Of a DNA stretch of 64,000 bases, positions 50,062-60,010 are shown piece after piece. Below the pieces are notes generated by a model. It made no database searches. It was not told the DNA's origin and saw only the letters and a list, made by a program, of their open reading frames with translations. Origin of the DNA: Photobacterium marinum (lineage in GTDB: Bacteria; Pseudomonadota; Gammaproteobacteria; Enterobacterales; Vibrionaceae); assembly GCF_000331515.1 (NCBI RefSeq), contig NZ_AMZO01000040.1:1-64000 (forward strand). Direction: 5' to 3'. The position numbers and the translations under genes were made by a program. Position 1 is the stretch's first letter. Every line of letters starts with the position of its first letter.

Positions 50062-53000
50062 ATGCAGAATACCACCCGTTTTAAACGTCTCCAGCATACC
50101 CTTATGCTCGCTTTTCTTGTTCTCAGCATTACCCCGCTGACATTCTCGGCCCTTTTCTTCTTAAACTCCCATACCAATGATCTGGCCGAGCAGAGCACCA
50201 ACCACCTGGCTTCACTGCTTGAAAACAAGCAGAAACAGCTCAATACCTTTTTTGCAGCCAGAACATCTGAAGTACAGAGCTTTGCCCGCTCAGAACTGGC
50301 TAACGCCAGCGGAGGACGATTTTACGGTCTGGTTGGTGCCTACAATCAGCTGGGAGATATCCGTTATCTGACACGAGGGCAAGAACGCGACCATTACTTC
50401 ACTGAAACCCTGACCACTAAACACGAAAACGGCAGTGACAGCAGCCATTACCTTGGTCACGAACGCTACCGCCTGATTTATAAACGCTATAACTGGGCAT
50501 ATGAGGAATACCTAAAACGCTCTGATTTCAGTGACATTCTGTTGGTCGATATCGAAGGCAACGTCGTTTATTCCACTTTCAGCCCGAATAAATTCAGCTA
50601 TAACCTGCAAGACGAGAACACACCGCTTCCGGCGTTGCGCCGGACGTTCGCCGCAATCAAAGCACAAACCAGCCAACAGCAAATTGAACCGGAGCATGTC
50701 CCTGTTGCCTTTACTGACTTCAGCCTCGATCAGCTCAGCCAAAGCTACACAGCTTGGTTTGCCGCACCTGTTATCCGCCAGGGATATCTCCACAGTTATG
50801 TATTCTTTCAGCTGCGTAATGACACCATCAGCAAACTTATCACCGATGCCGGCGGCAGCAGTACCTACGTCCACACCCTGCTGATCGGCAGCGATCATCA
50901 GTCACGACTGTCTGGCTCACAATCACTGCCGGATAATCTCACCAGCCCGAGTATCGAAAACGCTCTATCTGGTATCAGCGGGGTCGGGAGCCTGCTCAAC
51001 TTCCAGCAAATCCCTGTACTGAGTGCCTTTGCGCCAATAGATGTGTTCGGCAATCACTGGGCATTGGTAATCGAATTACCGGAAGAGGAAGCCTTTGCCC
51101 GCATCCGCCAATTAGAAAAGCTGTTCGGGATCGCCATGGTGACAGCCATTGTGCTGGTGATCATCGCATCGCACTGGCTATCAAATTCCATCACTGCTCC
51201 CCTGCTCCGCCTAACCTGGGCTGCCGAGCGGGTGTGTGCCGGTGATATGGATCAGAAAATAGAGGGAACAGAGCGCGGCGACGAACTAGGTCGCCTTGCC
51301 ACCAGCTTTGCCCGGATGCAACGCTCAGTGCGTGAGAAAATGGCATTAATTCGCCAGCAGAACAATGAACTGGAACAGAGCCTTCAGGTAATCCGGCAGC
51401 AGAATGATGAGTTGCAGACCACCGACAAACTCAAAGATGAATTTTTGGCAACCACCTCGCATGAACTTCGCACCCCGCTGCATGGCATGGTCGGTATAGC
51501 CGAATCCCTGCTGGCCGGAGCAAACGGTCCGATCCAGCGCAACCAGCGACGCCAGTTGGAAATGCTAATCAACAGCGGCCAGCGCCTGACTAACCTGGTT
51601 GATGATCTGCTCGACTACCACAAAATGCGCTATGGCGATCTCGACATCAGCAAACAACCGGTAGACCTGGCGTCAGCAGTACGGCTGGTGCTGGAGCTTT
51701 CCACACATCTGCTTGGCGGCAAACCAGTCAGGATCATCAATCAGATCCCTGATGACCTTCCACTGGTGCTCGGCGACGAACAGCGCCTGGAGCAGGTGCT
51801 GTATAACCTAGTCGGCAATGCCATCAAATACACCTCTGAGGGGAAAATAATCCTGTCGGCAACCCGGCTCGAAAACCAGCTTCGTATCCAGGTCGTGGAT
51901 ACCGGGCAGGGCATTGCACCTGAACAACTGGAGCATATTTTTGAACCACTCATCCAGGCCAACACCAACTGCAGCAGTTACCGACAAGGTGCCGGCCTCG
52001 GGCTTTCTATTAGTCGTCAGCTAATTGAGCTGATGGAAGGGCGACTCTACGTCAGCAGCCAACCAATGGTCGGTACCACCTTCAGTTTCACTCTGAATCT
52101 AGCATCAGAAGAAGACATCACAGAGATGCAGCAGCCACTCACCAGCTCACACTTCCAGGCTCCTTCATCGGAAAATACCCATTTCGACGATGCGGATTTG
52201 CCGGAAAATGCTGATGGCGATTTGCTGTTGATTGTCGATGACGAGCCGGTCAATCTTCAGGTTCTGACCAATTACCTCAGGCTTGAAGGCTATCGGGTAA
52301 TCACTGCTGAAAACGGCCCACAGGCACTGGAGTTACTGGAAAGCGAGCAACCTGCTCTGTTGTTGCTTGATATAATGATGCCAGGCATGAACGGCTATGA
52401 AGTCTGCCAGCAGCTTCGTAAAGAACATACACCTCTGTCACTGCCAATCATCATGCTATCGGCTCTGGGGCAGGTTCAGGACCGGGTTAAAGGATTTGAA
52501 TACGGAGCCAATGACTACCTGACCAAACCTTTCAATAAAGAAGAACTAACAGCCAGGATCCGCGCCCATATTCAGGCAGGGAAAGCCGAATTCCGGCATC
52601 AAAAAAATCAGGAGCTGGAGCAGGAAATCAAGCACAGAGAACAAATTGAAGCCGGACTGCTAGAAACCCAGAGCCGCCTGTTAGGGCTGCTGGAATCGAG
52701 TTCAGAAGGGATTATCTGTGTTCAGGAAGACGGTCGTATCCGCTATGCCAATACCACGGCAGGAAAACTGTTTCAGCGCGCACCGGAAGTACTTGAACGA
52801 CATAAGATTGAGGATATTCTTGCCACTCACCTTCCTGCAGACATCACCACCAGCCATCACTTCAACGGTAGTCTGCTGTATCACATCGGTGAAGCTCTGA
52901 TACCGCTGGAAACTGATGTAATTAACCTGCCGGATGGCGCAGGCCTCGCACGAATGCTGATTTTTGATAACGCTGGGGCAGCAACCCAGCAACGGGTTCA

Positions 53001-53445
53001 GGTATTGGAAGATGCCGTTGAAGTACTGTCTGGCTTCGCCTTTGATGGAAACAGGGAAAATCTTCAACAGCTAAGGGAACTGGGCGGCGAATTTACCCGT
53101 CTAGCCGACAAACTGAACAACACAGAAAGCAAGACAGACTCTCTTCGTAACTTGCTTGTCGATGTGATGAAAGCCACCCTGACGCACTGGGAAGCCACCA
53201 CGGCCAAAAGTAAGTTTGATCTGGCAGAAGAAAGCGGCCTGTGGCGGGTATACCTCGATCGCAGTACGCTTCAGACCCGAACCCTAGATAAATACCTCCA
53301 TCTGGAAACTCTGCCTAAATCACCTCGCTGGCGTACAGTACTGAGCACCATCGACTTTGTTCTCGAACGCTGTCAGGCCCCGACTCCGCAGCGCCGGGAA
53401 ATTGAGAGCATGAAAGATCGCCTCCAGCATCTGCTCAACCATTAA
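50062..53445 (+). CDS. chiS: Chitin-sensing hybrid kinase and DNA-binding regulator ChiS
   Basis: Inner-membrane master regulator of chitin use. In 1127 residues: membrane helix (13-35), large periplasmic sensor (36-352), second helix (354-374), HAMP (375-425), coiled coil, histidine kinase with His467 (ATTSHELRTPLHG) and ATP-binding G-boxes near 613 and 643, receiver with Asp770 (LLLLDIMMPGMNGYE), a PAS-like domain (870-970), and a conserved C-terminal segment (1020-1127). V. cholerae ChiS (His469, Asp772) is reported to bind the chb promoter directly through this C-terminal cryptic domain; every part is present here, so the same is expected. Known biology: the periplasmic CBP holds ChiS inactive until chitin oligosaccharides bind CBP. 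CAGG with 7-nt spacing precedes the ATG. It is located directly upstream of the chitobiose operon. Confidence 0.95.
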   Translation: MQNTTRFKRLQHTLMLAFLVLSITPLTFSALFFLNSHTNDLAEQSTNHLASLLENKQKQLNTFFAARTSEVQSFARSELANASGGRFYGLVGAYNQLGDIRYLTRGQERDHYFTETLTTKHENGSDSSHYLGHERYRLIYKRYNWAYEEYLKRSDFSDILLVDIEGNVVYSTFSPNKFSYNLQDENTPLPALRRTFAAIKAQTSQQQIEPEHVPVAFTDFSLDQLSQSYTAWFAAPVIRQGYLHSYVFFQLRNDTISKLITDAGGSSTYVHTLLIGSDHQSRLSGSQSLPDNLTSPSIENALSGISGVGSLLNFQQIPVLSAFAPIDVFGNHWALVIELPEEEAFARIRQLEKLFGIAMVTAIVLVIIASHWLSNSITAPLLRLTWAAERVCAGDMDQKIEGTERGDELGRLATSFARMQRSVREKMALIRQQNNELEQSLQVIRQQNDELQTTDKLKDEFLATTSHELRTPLHGMVGIAESLLAGANGPIQRNQRRQLEMLINSGQRLTNLVDDLLDYHKMRYGDLDISKQPVDLASAVRLVLELSTHLLGGKPVRIINQIPDDLPLVLGDEQRLEQVLYNLVGNAIKYTSEGKIILSATRLENQLRIQVVDTGQGIAPEQLEHIFEPLIQANTNCSSYRQGAGLGLSISRQLIELMEGRLYVSSQPMVGTTFSFTLNLASEEDITEMQQPLTSSHFQAPSSENTHFDDADLPENADGDLLLIVDDEPVNLQVLTNYLRLEGYRVITAENGPQALELLESEQPALLLLDIMMPGMNGYEVCQQLRKEHTPLSLPIIMLSALGQVQDRVKGFEYGANDYLTKPFNKEELTARIRAHIQAGKAEFRHQKNQELEQEIKHREQIEAGLLETQSRLLGLLESSSEGIICVQEDGRIRYANTTAGKLFQRAPEVLERHKIEDILATHLPADITTSHHFNGSLLYHIGEALIPLETDVINLPDGAGLARMLIFDNAGAATQQRVQVLEDAVEVLSGFAFDGNRENLQQLRELGGEFTRLADKLNNTESKTDSLRNLLVDVMKATLTHWEATTAKSKFDLAEESGLWRVYLDRSTLQTRTLDKYLHLETLPKSPRWRTVLSTIDFVLERCQAPTPQRREIESMKDRLQHLLNH

Positions 53446-54179
53446 TTACCACCCAACCATTAATATCTTTAGCACTGGCCCGTTTTACCCGGGCCTTTAT
53501 CTGCATCATGGTGGCTCAGCCAGAGTCTCTTCCGCATCTTTCTGAGATGAGAATAAAAGTGCTCTTTTACGCCATAAAACTGCCAACAATTTCGAATTAC
53601 ATCACTTTTTTCAATGAGTGAATTTCAGAATTCAACTACGGAAAAATCCCCTTTTTAGGCATCCCGACAAAAAAAAATAGCTGCATTTTTAGCCAAATTT
53701 GCCGCTCAGACGCCCCTTGGTGACAAAAAGATTCTGTATATGAGAACCGACTCACAACAAATCAAGGATGCAAATTTTCCGTTGGGAATTAACTCAACTA
53801 GCAGTAATGCCTTACATCACACTAGGAAAATGGAACTTATAAAGCCTTTATTAACGAGGCCAGAAAAGATAGTAACTACCAACCTGCTTGATGCAACTGA
53901 GATAGATAAATGTGAGCTCATAAGCAATTTCAATTTCATCAATAGCGTTTTGAGAAAACGAGTTTAACGATATTGACAACCGTTAGTGACATTTTGACGT
54001 TTTTAACGGGAAGTCCGATTGACGCTCTGGCCAATACAGAGTTTCCTTAGGTCACCTTAAGCCTGCAAGGCCATTCGATAAGAGCCATTTAAAACCTCTG
54101 TTGAAGCAGGTTCAAAGGGCCCCTGCGGGGGACATCAATTTCCATAAGTGAAACTAATAAGCAAGAGTAAGGAACAGCT
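53446..54179 (+). promoter_or_regulatory. Chitobiose operon control region
   Basis: A 734-bp gap between chiS and the CBP gene. It contains a terminator for chiS (53477-53500) and several repeats near 53970-54030: four TTGAC/GTGAC-like elements and an inverted repeat CCGTTA (53980-53985) / TAACGG (54004-54009). Just before the CBP gene, GCAGG/CCTGC and CCCC-TGC-GGGG hairpins overlap (54106-54131) and exclude each other. In V. cholerae this region binds ChiS and other regulators. Exact sites cannot be assigned here. Confidence 0.6.
53477..53500 (+). terminator. Probable terminator of chiS
   Basis: GGCCCG / CGGGCC stem with a 7-nt loop followed by TTTAT, about 30 bp after the stop codon. Confidence 0.6.
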
Positions 54180-55856
54180 ATGCTTGCCAAAAAGAAAACC
54201 ACGTTAGCACTCGCAGTGATTGCTGCAGCAACAACTATGATGACAGCCCCCATGGCGTCAGCTGCTGAACAATCCGAACTGACTATGGTATCTAAGTTCT
54301 ACCCTACCTTTGTTCGTAACTTTAACCCGTATCTGCAAACTCAGTTAGATACGGCTCAGGACTTCATTTATGAACCTCTGGTTGTCTTCAATGAACTGAA
54401 AGGCAACGAACCGGTAATGCGTCTGGCTAAAGACTATTTCATGTCTGACGACCTGATGCAGGTGACCTTTGAAATCCGCGACGGCGTAAAATGGTCTGAC
54501 GGCAAACCGTTTACTGCTAAAGATGTTGAGTTCACCTATCAGCTGCTGAAAAAGCATCCTGAGCTAGATCGTACCGGTATCAATGCCCGCCTGAAAGCAG
54601 TGAAGGCCGTCGGCAACAAGGTCCTCTTCTCACTGACTGAGGCAAACTCGAATGTTCCGTATCTGATTTCCGAAGTTTCTGTTGTGCCCAAGCACGTATG
54701 GAGCAAAGTCAAAGACCCAACACGCTTCACCAATGAAAACCCTGTCGGTACAGGTCCGTTCACTGAAATCCAAACCTTTACCCCGCAACTTTACACCCAG
54801 TGCCGCAACCCTCACTACTGGGATAATGCCAACCTGGAAGTCGACTGTCTGCGCATGCCTCAGGTAGCCGGTAACGACCAGTTCCTTGGCCAGGCGCTAA
54901 GTGGCCAGTTCGACTGGACCTACTCATTCATTCCGGATGTAGACAGCACCTACGCTGCCGCCAGCCCTCACAACAAATACTGGTACCCTGCCGGCGGTAC
55001 CCAGGCATTCATGCTGAACTACAAAACGCCAAACAAAGGCAACAACGAAGCTATTAACAACATCGACTTCCGCCGTGCCTTCTCAATGGCTATCGACCGC
55101 CAGACTATCATCGACATTGCTTTCTATGGCGGCGGTGTTATCAACGACTACGCATCCGGTCTGGGTCAGGCATTTGCCACATGGTCTGACGACAAGATTT
55201 ACAACAAGTACAAACCATACATGACTTACAACACCAAGAAATCCAAAGCTATGCTAAAAAAAGCTGGCTTTAAAGATATCGATGGTGATGGTTTTGTTGA
55301 AACACCAAGCGGCAAGCAAATCAACCTGACGATTCAGTCACCTAACGGCTGGACAGACTTCAACAACACAGTACAGCTGAGTGTGGAAATGCTGGCAGAC
55401 GTCGGCATCAAAGCCAAAGCCAGCACACCGGACTTCTCTGTCTACAACCAGGCTTTCCTGGATGCAACTTATGATGTTGCCTACACTAACTACTTCCACG
55501 GTGCAGACCCGTATACATATTGGGACAGCGGCTACCACTCCCGCCTACAGATGAGCGACGGTATGCCTCGCTTTGCCCTTCACTGGTGGAAGAACGAGAA
55601 ACTGGACAAACTGCTGGATGGTTTCTATAAGACAGCAGACCGCGATGAGCAGAAGGACATTGCTCACAATATCCAGAAGATCATCGCAGAAAATCAGGTA
55701 ACAATTCCTGTGATGTCTGGCGCTTACACTTCTCAGTACAACACTGCCCGCTTCACCGGTTGGTGGAATGAGAAGAATGCGAAAGGCCGTCCAATGCCTA
55801 TCACAAACACGCAAGAACGCTTACTACAAGTGCTTGATCTAAAACCTAAAGCGTAA
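54180..55856 (+). CDS. Periplasmic chitooligosaccharide-binding protein (CBP)
   Basis: A 558-residue SBP_bac_5 (DppA/OppA-like) binding protein. The signal peptide MLAKKKTTLALAVIAAATTM is followed by a typical cleavage site (ASAA-EQ). The body is a cluster C binding protein with DGVKWSDGKPFTAKDVEFTY, a family signature. It is first in the operon before the four ABC genes, as in V. cholerae, where CBP both delivers (GlcNAc)n to the transporter and binds the periplasmic part of ChiS, releasing it when ligand is present. GGAACAG gives the ribosome-binding site. Very high expression is suggested by codon choice and by a GC-rich hairpin after the gene. Confidence 0.93.
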   Translation: MLAKKKTTLALAVIAAATTMMTAPMASAAEQSELTMVSKFYPTFVRNFNPYLQTQLDTAQDFIYEPLVVFNELKGNEPVMRLAKDYFMSDDLMQVTFEIRDGVKWSDGKPFTAKDVEFTYQLLKKHPELDRTGINARLKAVKAVGNKVLFSLTEANSNVPYLISEVSVVPKHVWSKVKDPTRFTNENPVGTGPFTEIQTFTPQLYTQCRNPHYWDNANLEVDCLRMPQVAGNDQFLGQALSGQFDWTYSFIPDVDSTYAAASPHNKYWYPAGGTQAFMLNYKTPNKGNNEAINNIDFRRAFSMAIDRQTIIDIAFYGGGVINDYASGLGQAFATWSDDKIYNKYKPYMTYNTKKSKAMLKKAGFKDIDGDGFVETPSGKQINLTIQSPNGWTDFNNTVQLSVEMLADVGIKAKASTPDFSVYNQAFLDATYDVAYTNYFHGADPYTYWDSGYHSRLQMSDGMPRFALHWWKNEKLDKLLDGFYKTADRDEQKDIAHNIQKIIAENQVTIPVMSGAYTSQYNTARFTGWWNEKNAKGRPMPITNTQERLLQVLDLKPKA

Positions 55857-55870
55857 TCATTGCTTAACTT

Positions 55871-55893
55871 GCGGTGCGCCCGTTGCGCACCGC
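55871..55893 (+). repeat. Intercistronic GC-rich hairpin after the CBP gene
   Basis: GCGGTGCGC / GCGCACCGC, a 9-bp perfect stem with a 5-nt loop and no T-run. Such structures after binding-protein genes are known to protect the upstream mRNA from 3' exonucleases, giving more binding protein than permease. Confidence 0.7.
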
Positions 55894-55992
55894 CTCTCCA
55901 ACCTTCCCTTCACTTTTTAAATGATGGCCACTGGTCAGGGGAGGGTGTGTCTTAAATCTGGTCATAACAACTGGATGATTAAGGTGTGAGTT

Positions 55993-56979
55993 ATGGGATT
56001 TTTTCTACGACGTTTGAGTTTCTACATTATTGCGCTCCTGGTCGCAATAACCATCAACTTCATAATACCGCGGGCTATGCCCGGCGATCCGGTCACCATG
56101 ATGTTTGCCAACGCGGCAGTACAGGTCACCCCGGAACGTATCGCTGCAATGAAAGAACTGCTGGGCTTTGTTGATGGCCCAATCTACGAGCAATACTTTA
56201 TTTACCTGAAAGGGATCCTGTCATGGGAGCTGGGTATTTCCATCCAAACCTTCCCGCAAACCGTTAACGAAGTACTGGGGAACGCGGTCGGCTGGTCACT
56301 GTTCCTGGCAGGTACGGCCGTTATCCTGGCGTTCTGCATCGGCTCCCTGCTAGGTATCTTCGCCGCCTGGTATCGCGGCAGCAAATATGATGCCTTCATT
56401 TCTCCGGGAATGATGGTTGTGCAGGCTGTTCCGCCAGTGGTGGTTGCCATGCTGGTGCTTTACACCTTTGCTATCGGTGCCCAGTGGTTCCCTTCCACTT
56501 ATGCCTATACCGCAGGAACAATCCCGGACTGGACCAGCTGGGACTTCTATAAAGACATTGGTTACCACGCCGTACTGCCTCTGTTCTGTGCCACCATCAT
56601 TCAGATCGGCGGCTTCCTGATCAACATGCGTAACAACATGATCAACCTGCTCAATGAAGACTACATCACGATGGCCAAGGGTAAGGGCCTGAACGAGAAC
56701 CGGGTGATTTTCAAATACGCCGCCCGTAACGCCATGCTGCCGAGTGTCACCGCACTCTCAATGGCTATCGGTATGGCCATCTGCGGTCAGCTAATCATTG
56801 AAATGGTCTTCAACTACCCAGGGCTTGGCACCGTTCTGCTCAATGCGATTAACGCCCGAGACTATCAGGTACTGCAAGGACAGCTACTGATTATGACCAT
56901 GTTCATGCTGTTCTTTAACTTCTTGGCTGACATCCTCATCGTGGCACTGGATCCTCGCCTACGTAAGGGAGGGAAATAA
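55993..56979 (+). CDS. Chitobiose ABC transporter permease 1
   Basis: A 328-residue inner-membrane permease of the DppB/OppB type, six membrane helices with the N-terminal MGFFLRRLSFYIIALLVAITI start. The EAA loop for contact with the ATPases is visible (DYITMAKGKGLNENRVIFKYAARNAMLPSV). AAGGTG precedes the ATG. It is the first of two permeases, and in V. cholerae these import (GlcNAc)2. Confidence 0.92.
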   Translation: MGFFLRRLSFYIIALLVAITINFIIPRAMPGDPVTMMFANAAVQVTPERIAAMKELLGFVDGPIYEQYFIYLKGILSWELGISIQTFPQTVNEVLGNAVGWSLFLAGTAVILAFCIGSLLGIFAAWYRGSKYDAFISPGMMVVQAVPPVVVAMLVLYTFAIGAQWFPSTYAYTAGTIPDWTSWDFYKDIGYHAVLPLFCATIIQIGGFLINMRNNMINLLNEDYITMAKGKGLNENRVIFKYAARNAMLPSVTALSMAIGMAICGQLIIEMVFNYPGLGTVLLNAINARDYQVLQGQLLIMTMFMLFFNFLADILIVALDPRLRKGGK

Positions 56980-56981
56980 CA

Positions 56982-58007
56982 ATGAAAGGATTCATCAAAC
57001 TTATCAGCGGCAACACCAAAGCGTTAGTCGGGCTGATCATCATCGCCATCTTCATCTTCGGTGCCCTGTTTGCTCCTCTACTGACTGAACACGCACCGGA
57101 CAAAAGAACCGGGAACCCGCATGAATATCCGGCCTGGGTAGTGAAATCCGCTCAGCACAACCCCGACGGCTGGGTAGCCGAAAACCTGGCAGATAACCGC
57201 CGTACTATGCTGATGTCGAAAAAAGCTGAACATACCTTGGGCACTACCCGAATGGGGCGTGATGTCTGGTCACAGGTTGTCTACGGTGCCCGCACATCTC
57301 TGGCCGTCGGCTTCGGTGCCGGTCTGATGGTGTGCTTCCTGGCAACCGTCATCGGGGTTTCTTCCGGTTACTTCGGCGGCCGGGTCGACAACATACTGTC
57401 GGCGGCAATGAACATCATGCTGGTTATTCCGCAGTTGCCACTGCTCTTCGTTATTGCCGCCTTCATCGGTCAGGCTGGGCCACTCACCATTGCCATTGTT
57501 ATCGGCATGACCTCCTGGGCCTGGGGTGCCAGGATCGTCCGGGCGCAAACCCTGTCATTGCGTGAAAAAGAATTTGTCAAAGCCGCTGAGGTACTTGGCG
57601 AGTCTTCCTGGCGCATCATCATGGTCGAAATCCTGCCTAACCTGATTTCCATCGTCGGCGCCAGCTTCATAGGTTCTGTCATGCTCGCCATCATGACAGA
57701 AGCCACCCTGTCCTTCCTTGGCCTGGGTGATCCGAACAGCATCAGCTGGGGTGTCATGCTCTACAACGTCCAGACCTCCTCATCCATGCTGGTCGGCGCC
57801 TGGTGGGAACTGCTGTCACCATGTATCGCTCTGACCCTGATTGCTGTCGGCCTGGCCCTGCTGAACTTTGCCGTCGACGAAATCGCCAACCCGCAACTGC
57901 GCTCTCACAAAGGCATGCGTCGCTGGAAGAACCTGGCAAAACAGAACCAACAACAAACCAAAACCGTTGTTACGCCACAGCCTGCCCTTGAAGGAGGAGA
58001 GAAATAA
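56982..58007 (+). CDS. Chitobiose ABC transporter permease 2
   Basis: A 341-residue DppC/OppC-type permease, partner of the preceding gene. It has one N-terminal helix, a periplasmic segment of about 60 residues, then five helices. The EAA motif is SLREKEFVKAAEVLGESSWRI. It starts two bases after the first permease stop codon and its own stop overlaps the next ATG (TAATG), so the transporter genes are translationally coupled. Confidence 0.92.
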   Translation: MKGFIKLISGNTKALVGLIIIAIFIFGALFAPLLTEHAPDKRTGNPHEYPAWVVKSAQHNPDGWVAENLADNRRTMLMSKKAEHTLGTTRMGRDVWSQVVYGARTSLAVGFGAGLMVCFLATVIGVSSGYFGGRVDNILSAAMNIMLVIPQLPLLFVIAAFIGQAGPLTIAIVIGMTSWAWGARIVRAQTLSLREKEFVKAAEVLGESSWRIIMVEILPNLISIVGASFIGSVMLAIMTEATLSFLGLGDPNSISWGVMLYNVQTSSSMLVGAWWELLSPCIALTLIAVGLALLNFAVDEIANPQLRSHKGMRRWKNLAKQNQQQTKTVVTPQPALEGGEK

Positions 58008-58978
58008 TGAACAGTCCACAAATCTCCATTCGCAATCTGTGTGTTGACTACATTACCGATGCCGGTGATGTCCGGGCAGTAAACAATGTCAGCTTTGATA
58101 TCGGTAAAGGTGAAATCTTTGGGCTAGCCGGTGAATCGGGCTGCGGCAAATCTACCGTCGCCTTCTCACTGATGCGCCTGCACAAGCCACCCGCATTCAT
58201 TACCGGCGGTGAAGTCTTCTTCGACGGCCATGGCGATATTCTCAGGTTCACCGAGCCACAGATGACCGCCTTCCGCTGGAGTGAAATCTCCATGGTGTTC
58301 CAGAGCGCCATGAATGCCCTAAACCCGGTTCTGACCATGGAAGAACAGTTCTGCGATGTCATTATGCGTCATACCAATATGACACGCGAACAGGCAATCC
58401 ATCGTGCCAAAGGGCTGCTGGAAATCGTTGATATCCACCCAAGCCGCCTGCGTGATTACCCACACCAGTTCTCCGGTGGTATGCGCCAGCGCCTGGTGAT
58501 CGCTATAGCCCTGGCGCTAAACCCAAAGATGATCATCATGGACGAACCGACCACAGCGCTGGATGTGGTGGTTCAGCGGGAAATCCTGCAAAAAATCTAT
58601 GCCCTGAAAGAGGAATTCGGTTTCTCCATCCTGTTCATCACCCATGACCTGTCACTGATGGTCGAGTTCTCCGATCGCATCGGCATCATGTATTCCGGTG
58701 AACTGGTTGAAGTAGCTCCGTCGAAGCAAATCCTGGAAAGCCCGTATCACCCGTATACCGAAGGGCTGGGTAACTCCTTCCCGCCCCTAACTGGGCCGAA
58801 AACCCGCCTGACAGGGATCCCCGGCAACCCACTGAACCTGCTTGAAGTCCCGCAGGGATGTCGGTTCCAGGCCCGTTGTACCAAAGCCCATGAAACCTGT
58901 TTCTGCAAACCGACCCAACTACGTCAGTTGGAGCCGGGCCGTTTTTCCAACTGCCACCTGTTCAACAAATGCAGTTAA
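58007..58978 (+). CDS. Chitobiose ABC transporter ATP-binding subunit 1
   Basis: A 323-residue DppD/OppD-type ATPase. Walker A is GESGCGKST, the signature is FSGGMRQR, and Walker B is [12 protein letters not shown]. The C-terminal oligopeptide-transporter extension with four cysteines ([16 protein letters not shown]) is present, which in this class binds an Fe-S cluster. It pairs with the next ATPase. Confidence 0.93.
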   Translation: MNSPQISIRNLCVDYITDAGDVRAVNNVSFDIGKGEIFGLAGESGCGKSTVAFSLMRLHKPPAFITGGEVFFDGHGDILRFTEPQMTAFRWSEISMVFQSAMNALNPVLTMEEQFCDVIMRHTNMTREQAIHRAKGLLEIVDIHPSRLRDYPHQFSGGMRQRLVIAIALALNPKMIIMDEPTTALDVVVQREILQKIYALKEEFGFSILFITHDLSLMVEFSDRIGIMYSGELVEVAPSKQILESPYHPYTEGLGNSFPPLTGPKTRLTGIPGNPLNLLEVPQGCRFQARCTKAHETCFCKPTQLRQLEPGRFSNCHLFNKCS

Positions 58979-59003
58979 TAACTAAAACAATTAAGGAGGC
59001 AAT

Positions 59004-59999
59004 ATGAGCAAGCCAGTTGGACAACCGATTATCGAAGGCAAAAACCTGATCAAAGATTTCCAGGTCAACAGCAACTCGCTGAAAAAGCCAATGATGCGGG
59101 CTATCAATGATGTGTCGTTCAAAATGTACAAAGGCCGCGGCCTGTCTGTAGTCGGCGAATCCGGCTCAGGTAAATCCACCACAGCCAAAATGATCGCCAA
59201 GATGTACCCGCCGACATCGGGCCATATCGAGTATTACGGCCGTGATATTGCGGATATCACCAAGAAAAAAGACATGATGCTCTACCGTCAGGGCGTACAG
59301 ATGGTGTGGCAGGACCCATTCGGCTCCCTGAACCCGACGCATACCATTTTCCATCACATCGCTCGCCCACTGCTGATCCACAACAAGGTGTCGAAGGGCG
59401 ATAAAAAAGAGCTAGAGGAAATGGTCTACAGCCTGCTTGAACAGGTCGGCCTGATCCCGCCCAAAGAGACCGCTGCGAAATATCCCCACCAGTTGTCGGG
59501 CGGCCAGCGCCAGCGCGTCAATCTGGCCCGCAATATCGCCGTTGGTGCCGAAGTGGTCCTGGCTGATGAGCCGACATCTATGCTGGATGTATCGATCCGC
59601 GCCGGGGTTCTGAACTTGATGGAAGAGATGAAGTTCGAACGTGAAATGGCACTGCTGTATATCACTCACGATATCGCCACTGCCCGCTACATCGCTGAAG
59701 ATCTGGCCGTCATGTACGTCGGCCACATGGTGGAATGGGGCGATACCGAAGAAATCATCCATGAGCCACAGCACCCGTACACCCAGTTACTGGTCTCGGC
59801 AGTGCCGGATCCTAGTAAGTCCATCCACGAAAAGCTCAAAGGCAACAAAGGCGAAATTCCGCTATGGACACCGGAAAGCCTCGGCTGTCCGTTCGCCGGG
59901 CGCTGTACCCACGCCACCGATAAATGCCGGGATCGCTTACCGGAAGTCACTCAATTATCAGATAACCACTTCGTACGTTGTTATCTCTACGAGAAGTAA
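59004..59999 (+). CDS. Chitobiose ABC transporter ATP-binding subunit 2
   Basis: A 331-residue DppF/OppF-type ATPase, with Walker A GESGSGKST, signature LSGGQRQRV and Walker B VVLADEPTSMLD, followed by ITHDIATARYIAEDLAVMY. The C-terminal cysteine set (CPFAGRCTHATDKC) is also present. AGGAGG precedes the ATG. It forms the ATPase heterodimer with subunit 1. Confidence 0.93.
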   Translation: MSKPVGQPIIEGKNLIKDFQVNSNSLKKPMMRAINDVSFKMYKGRGLSVVGESGSGKSTTAKMIAKMYPPTSGHIEYYGRDIADITKKKDMMLYRQGVQMVWQDPFGSLNPTHTIFHHIARPLLIHNKVSKGDKKELEEMVYSLLEQVGLIPPKETAAKYPHQLSGGQRQRVNLARNIAVGAEVVLADEPTSMLDVSIRAGVLNLMEEMKFEREMALLYITHDIATARYIAEDLAVMYVGHMVEWGDTEEIIHEPQHPYTQLLVSAVPDPSKSIHEKLKGNKGEIPLWTPESLGCPFAGRCTHATDKCRDRLPEVTQLSDNHFVRCYLYEK

Positions 60000-60010
60000 A
60001 CGGAGGAACA

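Noticed and set aside
53740-53967. A 75-codon open frame in the chitobiose control region
   Set aside because: No ribosome-binding site, AT-rich local composition and no recognisable motif. It lies in a region better explained as promoter DNA.
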